Assembly (NCBI GenBank): GCA_947561585.1
Contig: CANNZV010000267.1
Span: 279,933 to 343,932 of the forward strand
Length of the DNA: 64,000 nt
Direction of reading: 5' to 3'
DNA from: Caprella mutica
Taxonomy: Eukaryota > Arthropoda > Malacostraca > Amphipoda > Caprellidae
Shown here piece by piece: positions 27,828 to 36,288 of this stretch (positions are counted from its first letter, which is position 1; every line of letters starts with the position of its first letter). A program made the position numbers and the translations under genes. The notes below the pieces were generated by a model. It saw only the letters and a program-made list of their open reading frames with translations. It did not search any database and was not told the DNA's origin.

Positions 27828-28568
27828 TTAAATAACTTTCGCTTCTTCGTGCAATAAGCGTACGAGTTCTTTCACATTGTCCGCATCTATTAATTTAACG
27901 CCTGTTTTTGCTGGCGGCAAATCAAAATGAACGGTTGTAGATAAGTCCTCGGCAGCAGTTGGTTCAACTACGTTCAATGGCTTGCGTTTTGCCATCATAA
28001 TGCCGCGCATATTCGGAATGCGTTGTTCTGCCAAGCCTTTAGAAGCACTCAAAGCAAATGGAGTAGCGACTTCAGCCACTTCTTCACCACCTTCTATGTC
28101 GCGAGCAATGGTAGCTGTATTGCCATTCATTTCCAAGTTGGTGGCATAACTGATGTAAGGCATATCCAACAGTTCTGCTGTCATAGCGCCTACTTCAGAG
28201 CCATTATAGTCGATGGTTTCTTTACCGAAAAAGACCACATCAAATGCTTCTGCTTCTGCATAAGCAGCAATTTGTTTGGCTACATAAAGTGCACTTTTGG
28301 GTTCTGCATTGATACGCACCGCACTGTCTGCACCTATTGCCAAACCTTTGCGAATAACGGTATCATTAGCTGCTGTGCCAACATTCAAAATAGTGACACT
28401 ACCACCTGTAGCCTCTTTCAATTCGATAGCACGCACCAAAGCATACCATTCATCGTAAGGGTTCATGATGTAATTAACACCATTGGTGTCAAACTCAGCA
28501 CCGCCGCCTGTGAAGGCAATTTTGGCAGTTGTTTCGGGTGTTTTGCTAACGCAAACAAGCAATTTCAT
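27828..28568 (-). CDS. etfB: Electron transfer flavoprotein, beta subunit
   Basis: This 246-residue EtfB has the N-terminal LLVCVSKTPET, NPYDEWYALVRAIELKEATG, the AMP-binding region around FFGKETIDYNGSEVGAMTAELL and the conserved LSASKGLAEQRIPNMRGIMMAKRKPL. It is first in a two-gene etfBA operon. Confidence 0.95.
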   Translation of the reverse strand: MKLLVCVSKTPETTAKIAFTGGGAEFDTNGVNYIMNPYDEWYALVRAIELKEATGGSVTILNVGTAANDTVIRKGLAIGADSAVRINAEPKSALYVAKQIAAYAEAEAFDVVFFGKETIDYNGSEVGAMTAELLDMPYISYATNLEMNGNTATIARDIEGGEEVAEVATPFALSASKGLAEQRIPNMRGIMMAKRKPLNVVEPTAAEDLSTTVHFDLPPAKTGVKLIDADNVKELVRLLHEEAKVI

Positions 28569-28947
28569 ATATCTTAATTAGGAATTAAAAATTAGGAATG
28601 GAGAATTGTCTAGTCAATTCTTACCTAATTGTCAAATTACGAATAACTATTTTCTATAAAGTTAAAAGAGCTAAAAAGTTGTGCCGTTTTTATAAAATGA
28701 CCTACTTTTTACGTCATTTTGACCTTCTTAGTAACGACGAAAGAATAAGTCCGTCCAAATGACTACTAAGCTTACTTTTTTCTCCAAAAAGCGCGCAAAT
28801 ATACACATTTGAAAATAAAGGAAGGAAATATTTAGCGAATTTTCGCTGGAATACACTTTCGTTAACCTGAAATGCCATAATTTGGTACTTTCTATATTTA
28901 CAAATAACTCGAATTTTTATGAAATGGTTTAATGCTCTTTCTGACTA
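28569..28947. other. Intergenic gap between etfB and pyrC
   Basis: This 379-base AT-rich gap has no ORF. One weak hairpin (AAAATGAC at 28694-28701 / GTCATTTT at 28713-28720) is visible. Nothing else is recognised. Confidence 0.4.
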
Positions 28948-30288
28948 CTAAGCCTGTTTAAAAAGTAAACGCTGGCCTTTTTTATCTTCAAAAAACGTCC
29001 CATTCTGATAAGCCAAATGTCCACTCACAATTGTCTCCGTCACGCGACCTTGGAAAGTATGTCCTTCAAATGGCGACCAATTGCACTTATAATACACGTT
29101 TTCTTTTGCAACGGACCATTTTTCATTCAAATCTACCAACACCACATCTGCCCAATAGCCTTCGTCTAAATAACCGCGCTTATCCACATTGAAACAATCG
29201 GCTGGTGCATGGCACATTTTCTCCACAATACGCTCCAAGCTGATTTGCGCTCTTTGATAAAATTCCAACATCACATTCAAGGAATGCTGCACTAATGGCA
29301 CACCCGACGGCGCAGAAAAATAATGCCCTTGCTTTTCTTCCCAAGTATGTGGCGCATGGTCAGTTGCGATAATATCAAGGCGATTATCCAATAATGCTGG
29401 CAATAATGCCGAACGATGTGTTTCATCTTTGATGGCTGGGTTACACTTGATTTGCGTGCCGTATTTTGCATAATCATCGCTATTAAAATACAAATGATGC
29501 ACACATAATTCAGACGTAATTCGCTTTTCTTTCAAGGGAATATCATTGCGGAATAAATCTAATTCTTCGCGTGTGCTAATGTGCAAGATATGTAGGCGAG
29601 TATTGTGTTTTTTGGCTAAAGACACCGCAAAACTGCTGGAAATAAAGCAGTTGGCGGAGTTGCGGATTTGAGGATGATACTCGACTGGAACATCGTTTCC
29701 ATAGACTGCTTTATAGGCTGCCGCATTCTTACGAACGGTGTCTTCGTCCTCACAGTGCGTAGCAATCAACATCGGCACTTGCGAGAAAAGCGACTCTAAA
29801 GTCACTGGATTATCGACCAACATATTGCCCGTACTACTGCCCATAAATGCCTTGATACCACAGACGGTTCGTGGGTCAGTTTTGAGTACTTCTTCGAGAT
29901 TGTCATTCCCTGCGCCCATGAAAAAAGAGTAATTAGCTAGCGAATTTTTCGCCGCCGTTTTATATTTATCCTCTAAAATTTCTTGCGTGAGCGCATTGGG
30001 TACCGTATTCGGCATTTCCATGAAAGAGGTCGTGCCACCAGCTACGGCAGCGCGTGGCTCGGTATATAAATCTGCTTTGTGCGTCAAGCCTGGGTCGCGA
30101 AAATGCACTTGGTCATCAATAATACCCGGAATGGCATGCTTTCCAGTGGCGTCAATTTCTTGGTCGGCAGACTTGTTTATGATGCCACCAATTTGCTCAA
30201 TGCGTCCGTTTTTGATGTATATATCGCCGGCTTTTATATCGCCCCGATTAACGATTTGGGCATTTTTAATAAGTATGGTCTTGTTCAT
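28948..30288 (-). CDS. pyrC: Dihydroorotase (multifunctional amidohydrolase type)
   Basis: This amidohydrolase (446 residues from the chosen start) closes carbamoyl-aspartate to dihydroorotate in pyrimidine synthesis. Motifs: the metal-binding DDQVHFRDPG, GGTTSFMEMPNT, ATHCEDED, LHILHIST and IATDHAPHTWEEK, all typical of type I dihydroorotase. The frame extends to 30432, but the family start is MNKTILIKNAQIVN at 30288. It lies alone. Confidence 0.92.
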   Translation of the reverse strand: MNKTILIKNAQIVNRGDIKAGDIYIKNGRIEQIGGIINKSADQEIDATGKHAIPGIIDDQVHFRDPGLTHKADLYTEPRAAVAGGTTSFMEMPNTVPNALTQEILEDKYKTAAKNSLANYSFFMGAGNDNLEEVLKTDPRTVCGIKAFMGSSTGNMLVDNPVTLESLFSQVPMLIATHCEDEDTVRKNAAAYKAVYGNDVPVEYHPQIRNSANCFISSSFAVSLAKKHNTRLHILHISTREELDLFRNDIPLKEKRITSELCVHHLYFNSDDYAKYGTQIKCNPAIKDETHRSALLPALLDNRLDIIATDHAPHTWEEKQGHYFSAPSGVPLVQHSLNVMLEFYQRAQISLERIVEKMCHAPADCFNVDKRGYLDEGYWADVVLVDLNEKWSVAKENVYYKCNWSPFEGHTFQGRVTETIVSGHLAYQNGTFFEDKKGQRLLFKQA

Positions 30289-30487
30289 ATTCCTTGTTGA
30301 TTTGAGTAGTGTGTCCGTCAATCGTTGACCGTCAGCCGTCCACCATGAGTAATTTCGGTCGCGAAAATAACGAGGAGCTATTAAAATTACGAATAAGGTA
30401 TTACAAATTTTAAAAAATTGTACCTTGGCCACCTTTAAAACACCAAATAAGGGTCAAAATAGTCACTATCTGGCTATTTTTTATCTT

Positions 30488-30519
30488 TTGTATTCTTTTT
30501 AATCATCACTTTATCTTTG
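30488..30519 (+). promoter_or_regulatory. Candidate promoter of the DUF5989 gene
   Basis: TATCTTTG (30512-30519) fits the TAnnTTTG -7 element, with TTG about 21 bases upstream at 30488. The ATG is only 4 bases further, so the transcript would be leaderless or nearly so. Confidence 0.55.
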
Positions 30520-30523
30520 TTTC

Positions 30524-30673
30524 ATGGAATTTTTTAGTGACTTATGGCTTTTCTTAAAAGAGCGTAAATTATGGTGGCTCGCACCAATTATATTAGTAGT
30601 ACTCCTTATTGGCGGCTTACTTATTTTTGCAGAAAGTTCGGCCATTGGCTCCTTTATTTATACTTTATTTTAG
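30524..30673 (+). CDS. DUF5989 small membrane protein
   Basis: This 49-residue protein begins MEFFSDLWLFLKERKLWWLA and then has one hydrophobic helix and an IGSFIYTLF end. It matches the short DUF5989 proteins that usually accompany SxtJ-like membrane proteins and SGNH hydrolases. Function is unknown. It is 75 bases upstream of the SGNH gene and the first gene of this apparent three-gene unit. Confidence 0.8.
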   Translation: MEFFSDLWLFLKERKLWWLAPIILVVLLIGGLLIFAESSAIGSFIYTLF

Positions 30674-30748
30674 GGTGTAAATAACTCTAATGAATGAATA
30701 ATGGATTCAATATTAACTTCTTTAGTTCCGTTAAAAAAAACGCCATCT

Positions 30749-31924
30749 ATGTCTGATCAAACAAGCAGCGAAAACAAGCAGCGAAAACAAGCAGCGAAAA
30801 CAAGCAGCGAAAACAAGCAGCGAAAACAAGCAGCGAAGATAGTCGGTTATTTATTAATTAGTAGCATTTTTCTCCTAGTTGCTTTACTTGCAGCCGAATT
30901 AATCTTACGCTTTCATCCCCAATACGGTCGCGCCGGCTATGTCTATGACACCCATACGATTTATCGCCTAAATCCTAATTTGGCAGCGCAAAAATGGTAT
31001 GCCATGAATAAAGTAGAAGGCAAAGGCCCGTTTACTTTACGCTTTAATAATAAGGGGTTTCGTGGGGCAGATATGGTGCTAGAAAAACCGAAAGGCAAAG
31101 TGCGCATCATGGTCTTAGGAGATAGTTATACGGCAGGTTTAGATTATCCTGATGAAGAGATATTTAGTGCGCAATTAGCCGCAAAACTCCATGCAAATGG
31201 CGAGCAATATGAGGTCTTAAATGTGAGTTGCCCTGCTTGGGGAACGGATCAAGAGTGGCGTTATTGGGAGACGGAAGGCAAAAAGTATCAGCCTGATTAT
31301 TTGCTTTTACTATTTTCGCCCAATGACATTCGCGAAAGCTATAATAAAGGTATTGTCAAATTAGAAAATGGTGCATTAACAACAACGGAAGCCAATTTAT
31401 TCTCTAAAAAACAACGTTTGGGCTGGAAACTCGCGAATAAATCGTCTTTGTTTCAATATCTACAGAAAAAAATTTTCAAAACTAAATACGGTGATTTTCT
31501 CAGTCTCTTCCACACTTATCCCGTCAATTATGGCATACATGACAGCACCGATTGGGACGCGCCCATGTATTTACGGGCGCCTTTTAAGGAAGTTAATGAA
31601 AGTTTTGAGCTAAATGCTCGTCTATTAGCTGAACTGAAAAAATCAACTACGGCGGCGGGCACAAAGCTTTTGATTGCAAAAATACCAGCAGTACATGAGT
31701 TTAATGGCAGTTATGATTCAGAGGAATTTAGACCAAATACGATTTCTGAATATTTGGACAGCACGGCTGCTAATCTGAATATTCCTTTGCTCAATATGGA
31801 CTATAATTTAGCGAAAGATGCTGACCCCAAACATATTTTTATGTCTTGGGAATTTCATTTTAATAAAGCAGGACATGACTGGGTGGCAGCGCAATTGCAT
31901 CCATTTTTCATGCAAAATAAATAA
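30749..31924 (+). CDS. SGNH/GDSL-like membrane-anchored hydrolase, repeat in 5' end
   Basis: The protein (391 residues from the ATG at 30749; an upstream in-frame ATG at 30701 also exists) has a short N-terminus made of a 13-residue repeat, one membrane helix (YLLISSIFLLVALLAAELIL) and an exported SGNH domain: block I MVLGDSYTAG, block II VSCPAWGTDQE, the Asn block LLFSPNDI and the C-terminal WEFHFNKAGH. Such proteins often add or remove acyl groups on surface sugars. The N-terminal repeat is encoded by six 13-bp units, so copy-number change would shift the frame; no in-frame Met follows before the helix. It lies 16 bases upstream of the sxtJ-like gene. Confidence 0.85.
   Translation: MSDQTSSENKQRKQAAKTSSENKQRKQAAKIVGYLLISSIFLLVALLAAELILRFHPQYGRAGYVYDTHTIYRLNPNLAAQKWYAMNKVEGKGPFTLRFNNKGFRGADMVLEKPKGKVRIMVLGDSYTAGLDYPDEEIFSAQLAAKLHANGEQYEVLNVSCPAWGTDQEWRYWETEGKKYQPDYLLLLFSPNDIRESYNKGIVKLENGALTTTEANLFSKKQRLGWKLANKSSLFQYLQKKIFKTKYGDFLSLFHTYPVNYGIHDSTDWDAPMYLRAPFKEVNESFELNARLLAELKKSTTAAGTKLLIAKIPAVHEFNGSYDSEEFRPNTISEYLDSTAANLNIPLLNMDYNLAKDADPKHIFMSWEFHFNKAGHDWVAAQLHPFFMQNK
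30761..30838 (+). repeat. Six-copy 13-bp tandem repeat inside the SGNH gene
   Basis: The unit ACAAGCAGCGAAA occurs six times head to tail (five perfect; the last differs at its final base). Because 13 is not a multiple of 3, three units give one 13-residue peptide period, and gain or loss of one or two units changes the downstream frame. Confidence 0.95.
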
Positions 31925-31939
31925 CCTAAATAACAAGTA

Positions 31940-32320
31940 ATGGCACACAAAAAAACAATAAAAAACGCAGGCAATCCCTACGAAACGATACTAGCCCTGG
32001 TCGTCGTTTTAGTGGCTTTGTATTATATATTCGGCTGGGCTTGGTCACCTTATGTGGCAATCGGATTAGGGCTTAGTTGTCTGATTATCAAGCCTTTAGC
32101 TCGCTTAGTTCATCAGTTGTGGACGAAATTAACGCATGCTGTCGGTTTTGTGATGACACATGTTTTATTAAGTGGCGTATTCTTTTTGGTATTGACACCA
32201 ATGGCATTTTTATATCGTTTATTCAACAAAGATAAATTGATGAATAAGAAGGGCAAAGACAGCTACTTTCATGTTCGTGACCATGCTTATGAAAAGAAGG
32301 ATTTGAAGAATACTTGGTAA
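31940..32320 (+). CDS. SxtJ-like membrane protein
   Basis: This 126-residue protein has about three hydrophobic helices (ETILALVVVLVALYYIFGWA, YVAIGLGLSCLIIKPLARL, VFFLVLTPMAFLYRLF) and a charged tail ending KKDLKNTW. It fits the SxtJ family, named from the saxitoxin cluster but widespread in surface-polysaccharide loci and not itself a toxin-making enzyme. It is probably translated together with the SGNH gene. The carbamoyltransferase that often accompanies this trio is absent here. Confidence 0.78.
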   Translation: MAHKKTIKNAGNPYETILALVVVLVALYYIFGWAWSPYVAIGLGLSCLIIKPLARLVHQLWTKLTHAVGFVMTHVLLSGVFFLVLTPMAFLYRLFNKDKLMNKKGKDSYFHVRDHAYEKKDLKNTW

Positions 32321-32336
32321 AATTTAAAATCACATA

Positions 32337-33263
32337 TCATCTCTTCGAAATTTTGGGGGAGAATTTGTCCAGAAAATCAAAAATTGCGGCTCGATTTTCC
32401 GGTTGAAAATAATGCCATTTATTATTTTTAGGTTGTTGGTTTCTAAACCAAGTCGATTGACGTTTTGCATAGCGACGCGTATTTCGTTTTACTAATTCAA
32501 TTGCCTCTTCTTTGCTTATTTTATTATCAAAAAAATACATAAACTCCTGATAGCCAACTGTTCGCAAGCTGTTCAAGTGTCGCTTATCATAAAACTGACG
32601 CGCCTCTTCTACTAATCCATTTGCCACCATTTCGTCCACTCGCTGATTAATACGCGCATAAAGCAGTTCTCTTTCAGGCAATAAACAAAGGTAAATGGGT
32701 TCAAAATTTCGGGTGACTTCCTGCCCTTTTCTAAAACTAGAAAAAGACTGTTTGGTCGTTCGGATAATAGACAAAGCGCGCAATAATCGTCGTGGATTTT
32801 CGGTATCTGCTTCCGCAAAATATTCAGGGTCTTTAGCTTGCAATTCTTGCTGTAAAAAAGCCAAACCATATCGCTCATAGTCTGCCTGCAAAGCCTCTGA
32901 TATTTCGCTCGGAATGGTCGGAAAATTATCCAATCCTTCGCAAATGGCTTTGATATATAAACCCGAACCGCCGACCAATATTGCCGCATCTTTTTCTACA
33001 AACAATTCATCCAAAAGTGCCAATACATCGCGCTCAAAATCACCTACACTATAGTGGTCTTCTATGCTCAAAGTATTGACCAAATGATGGGTCGCCTGCG
33101 CCAATTCTTCCGGTGTCGGTTTGGCTGTTCCGATTTCTAATTCTCGAAAAAACTGCCGACTATCCGCCGAAATAATGTCGATACCGAAGCGTTGTGCTAT
33201 CGCAATAGCCAAAGCCGTTTTGCCTGATGCCGTTGGGCCACCTATGATAATTAGTTTTTTCAT
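32337..33263 (-). CDS. miaA: tRNA dimethylallyltransferase
   Basis: This 308-residue enzyme adds the isopentenyl group to A37 of UNN-decoding tRNAs. It has the P-loop GGPTASGKTALA, ISADSRQFF, VGGSGLYIKAICEGL, the ENPRRLLRALSI segment and RNTRRYAKRQSTWFRNQ near the C-terminus. Length fits the family. It is convergent with the SxtJ-like gene, with 16 bases between stops. Confidence 0.95.
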   Translation of the reverse strand: MKKLIIIGGPTASGKTALAIAIAQRFGIDIISADSRQFFRELEIGTAKPTPEELAQATHHLVNTLSIEDHYSVGDFERDVLALLDELFVEKDAAILVGGSGLYIKAICEGLDNFPTIPSEISEALQADYERYGLAFLQQELQAKDPEYFAEADTENPRRLLRALSIIRTTKQSFSSFRKGQEVTRNFEPIYLCLLPERELLYARINQRVDEMVANGLVEEARQFYDKRHLNSLRTVGYQEFMYFFDNKISKEEAIELVKRNTRRYAKRQSTWFRNQQPKNNKWHYFQPENRAAIFDFLDKFSPKISKR

Positions 33264-33444
33264 TGAATATTTTTCTAAGCACGAAGTAAAGGAGTTTTAT
33301 AGAATTGCGAAGGATTTAGGTAAACTAATCATCAATAATAGACTTAGATTTCCAACAAGATGCGCTATTTTTATACTTTTACTTACATTTGCGTTTCAAT
33401 TTTTTTGCTCCATGAAACTTTTCAATTCATCATTCAATCTTTAA

Positions 33445-34716
33445 ATGCTGCTATACGAATTAGTACGCCCCGTGGCGCGACTTACTTTAAAGGTATTTTT
33501 TCGAAAAATCTACATCACCAATGCCGACTGCATTCCTCGTGATAAGCCTGTAATATTAGCAGCTAATCACCCTACAGCCTTTGTTGAACCCTGTGTGTTG
33601 GCTTGTTTTTTAGACCGTGATTTATACTTTATGGTCAGAGGCGATATTTTCGTAAAACCCTTGTATGCCAAGTTATTACGCCTGCTGCACATGACACCGA
33701 TGTATCGCCTGAAAGATGCGGGTTATAGTGGGGTGAAAAATAATTTCAACTCGCTCAACGAAACTTATGAAAAGCTAAAAGAAGGCAAAACCATCATGAT
33801 TTTAGCCGAAGGCACGACGATACATGAAAAACGCCTACGTCCACTCAAAAAAGGGACTGCGCGCTTAGCTTTTGGCACTTTAGAAGCCTTTGGTAACCAA
33901 GATATTTACATCGTGCCGACGGGCGTCAATTATACCTATGCTGATGAATTTAGAAACACCGCAATGATTGAATTTGGCGAGCCGATTAGCGTCTTGGATT
34001 ATAAAGAAATGTGGACAGAAAACCCAGCGAAAGCAACTCGGCAAATTACCGCAGATTTGCACGATAGACTGGCTGAAAAAGTAATTATTATTGATGCCAA
34101 AGAAGATGAAGAATTAGTGGAAAATCTGTTTGTTTTAAATCGGAATAGTCGCAGCCAAAATGCCTTTCCTGTCGTGTCCAAAAAAGGCTTAGCATTTAAG
34201 TCCGAAAAACGTATTGCAGACACGATAAATAACATGGACGAAGTAGAAAAAGAAGGACTTAAAGTCTTGGTTGACAGTTATTTAGCTCAATTGGAAGCAC
34301 TAAAGATTAATGACTGGGGCTTGGTGCATGCCAACCGTTTTAATTTTTTGGGAAGCTTTGCCATCGGACTAGGTTTTGTGCCTTTTATACTTGGTTATGT
34401 CCTCAATTATTTGCCGATTTATTATGCAGAATACATGGCTAGAACTAAGCCTAAACACATCGAATTTAAATCCTCTTTAGCCGTATCTATTGGTATGGGA
34501 GCAAGTATTGTTTGGTGGCTTATTGGGGGGGCTATTGCTGCTTTTGTTGGGCATCCAATTCTTTGGATTTTAGTCATTTTGATGCCTTTCTTGGGCTACT
34601 TTGCAGTGCTTTATCAAGAATATTTTTCAGATTGGCGTGCTGCAAAACGCGCGAAAAGTGTACCTTTGGAGCAACGGCAAATTTTACTAACTCTAAGGAA
34701 AACGCTTTTGCGTTAG
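33445..34716 (+). CDS. PlsC-like 1-acylglycerol-3-phosphate acyltransferase (first of pair)
   Basis: This 423-residue membrane-associated acyltransferase shows the NHPTAF box (the NHxxxxD-type HX4D region reads NHPTAFVEPCVL), FMVRGDIFVKPLYAKLLRLLHMTPMYR, and the glycerol-phosphate site ILAEGTTIHEKRLRPLKKGTARLA. Two to three helices lie at the C-terminus (FAIGLGFVPFILGYVLNYLP, IVWWLIGGAIAAFVGHPILW). It should acylate lysophosphatidate or a related lipid. A similar gene follows 136 bases downstream. In place of the final Asp of HX4D it has Glu (HPTAFVE), unlike the second copy. Confidence 0.85.
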   Translation: MLLYELVRPVARLTLKVFFRKIYITNADCIPRDKPVILAANHPTAFVEPCVLACFLDRDLYFMVRGDIFVKPLYAKLLRLLHMTPMYRLKDAGYSGVKNNFNSLNETYEKLKEGKTIMILAEGTTIHEKRLRPLKKGTARLAFGTLEAFGNQDIYIVPTGVNYTYADEFRNTAMIEFGEPISVLDYKEMWTENPAKATRQITADLHDRLAEKVIIIDAKEDEELVENLFVLNRNSRSQNAFPVVSKKGLAFKSEKRIADTINNMDEVEKEGLKVLVDSYLAQLEALKINDWGLVHANRFNFLGSFAIGLGFVPFILGYVLNYLPIYYAEYMARTKPKHIEFKSSLAVSIGMGASIVWWLIGGAIAAFVGHPILWILVILMPFLGYFAVLYQEYFSDWRAAKRAKSVPLEQRQILLTLRKTLLR

Positions 34717-34852
34717 GACTGTGGACGGTAAAATCTGTTTTTTAATAAAACTAAAGAAAATTACACTCAAAATAAGACGATTAGACAGACATTTAGCATG
34801 ACTTACTTTCAACAATCTAATGTCTAAGGTCTAAGGTCTAATATCTATTTAT

Positions 34853-36130
34853 ATGCTTTATTTCCTGCTAAAACCAATCGTAAAATTAGCGTTGCGGGTC
34901 TATTTTCGCAAAATTCACTTCAGTGGCAAAGAGCGCGTTCCGAAGGGCTATCGCCTTATATATGCCGTCAATCATCCCACCGCTTTTCTTGACCCCATTA
35001 TCGTAGCAACACACGAAAAACGGGTATTTCATTTCATGTTACGTGGTGATATTTTTGTGTCCAATTTGATTATAAAACTGCTTCATTCCATAAAAACTAT
35101 TCCTATTTTTAGGCAGCGAGATGGCATCGCTAATTTGCGAAAAAACGAAGCAACAATGGAGCGTGTTTATAGCATTTTAGACAAAGGGAAAGAGCATATT
35201 CTTATTCTTGCTGAAGGCTTAACCAAGCACGAAAAACGCTTACGAAAAATACAGAAAGGCGCGGCCCGCATGGCTTTTGGCACCTATCAGCAATATGGTC
35301 ATGAGAACATTTGCATCGTTCCTGTTGGCGTGAACTATACAGATGCGCATCAGTTTAGAAGCACCGTAATGGTTGAATATGGCGAACCGATATTCCTTAA
35401 AGATTACCTCGAAATACACGCACAAAACGACCGTCGCGCCATCAAAAAAATGACGGATGAAATAGAGCGTCGAATGCGCCAATTAGTCATTCATGTAGAG
35501 CACGAAGAAGATGATATTTTAGTGGACCATTTACTCAATATGCATCGCCATGACCGCGACGATGCGCTCTTTCCTACACACTCCAAAGACGGAACTTTGC
35601 TGCGTGAAGAATGGGCAATAACAGAGGAGGTTAATCAGATGCCAGAAGCCGAAAAAGAGAGTTTGAAAAAGCTAGTGGATACCTATTATAGAAGACTACA
35701 TGAATATCGAGTGACGGATATGGGTTTGACACAGCCGAAATACGCTAGTTTTGCAAATACTATTCGTTTTATTTTGGGCATTATTCCGTATTGGATTGGC
35801 TCGGTTTGGAATTGGCTGCCGCTTCGTCTGGCAAGAAGAGTAGCTGATAATAAAGTAAAAAGCATTGAATTTCATGCCTCGGTTCGCTTTGGTGTAGGCT
35901 TATTTGCTTGGCTAAGTTATTTCTTTTTATGGTTTATTTTGGTGGGTATTTTTACCTGTTGGCCTTGTGCATTTTTGGTCTTTTTGATGCCGATTTTTGG
36001 TTTTTACGCGCTAATGTTTAGAGAGTTTTGTGCAAAACGGGCGGATGCGCGTGATGTACAAGCTTTGACCCAAGATATGCGCATGAAATTAAGAGCTAAG
36101 CGGAAGCGGATTATGGGGGCGGTGGAGTAG
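34853..36130 (+). CDS. PlsC-like acyltransferase (second of pair)
   Basis: This 425-residue paralogue of the preceding gene keeps the canonical NHPTAFLDP (HX4D), MLRGDIFVSNLIIKLLHSIKTIPIFR and LILAEGLTKHEKRLRKIQKGAARMAFG, and has the same C-terminal helices. The two proteins are clearly homologous along their length, so this is a tandem duplication that has diverged. They may handle different acyl donors or act as a pair. Confidence 0.87.
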   Translation: MLYFLLKPIVKLALRVYFRKIHFSGKERVPKGYRLIYAVNHPTAFLDPIIVATHEKRVFHFMLRGDIFVSNLIIKLLHSIKTIPIFRQRDGIANLRKNEATMERVYSILDKGKEHILILAEGLTKHEKRLRKIQKGAARMAFGTYQQYGHENICIVPVGVNYTDAHQFRSTVMVEYGEPIFLKDYLEIHAQNDRRAIKKMTDEIERRMRQLVIHVEHEEDDILVDHLLNMHRHDRDDALFPTHSKDGTLLREEWAITEEVNQMPEAEKESLKKLVDTYYRRLHEYRVTDMGLTQPKYASFANTIRFILGIIPYWIGSVWNWLPLRLARRVADNKVKSIEFHASVRFGVGLFAWLSYFFLWFILVGIFTCWPCAFLVFLMPIFGFYALMFREFCAKRADARDVQALTQDMRMKLRAKRKRIMGAVE

Positions 36131-36162
36131 TAGTGGGTTAGGTTGCGCAGCGCGCGATTGGG

Positions 36163-36191
36163 AAATGTCATTTTTTCAAAAAATGACATTT
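36163..36191. repeat. Small perfect hairpin
   Basis: AAATGTCATTTTTT and AAAAAATGACATTT form a 14-base inverted repeat with almost no loop, 33 bases after the acyltransferase stop. It may act as a terminator or processing site. Confidence 0.5.
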
Positions 36192-36212
36192 CTGAATGTA
36201 TATAAAGTACAT

Positions 36213-36260
36213 AAAAGAAAGCGGACAGTAGGCAAATTTGCTTACTGTCCGCTTTCTTTT
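36213..36260. terminator. Bidirectional terminator between convergent genes
   Basis: AAAAGAAAGCGGACAGTA pairs with TACTGTCCGCTTTCTTTT around a short loop. It separates the + strand acyltransferase from the minus-strand anti-sigma/barrel gene and has A and T tracts for both directions. Confidence 0.82.
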
Positions 36261-36288
36261 ATGCTAAACGGTCTGTGTTGTTCTTCTT

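Noticed and set aside
30761..30838. The short tandem repeat looked at first like a CRISPR-type array.
   Set aside because: Units are 13 bases with no spacers, lie inside a coding frame, and no cas gene is near.
31940..32320. SxtJ-like protein as evidence of a saxitoxin biosynthesis cluster.
   Set aside because: The family is widespread in surface-polysaccharide contexts, and none of the toxin-specific enzymes is present.
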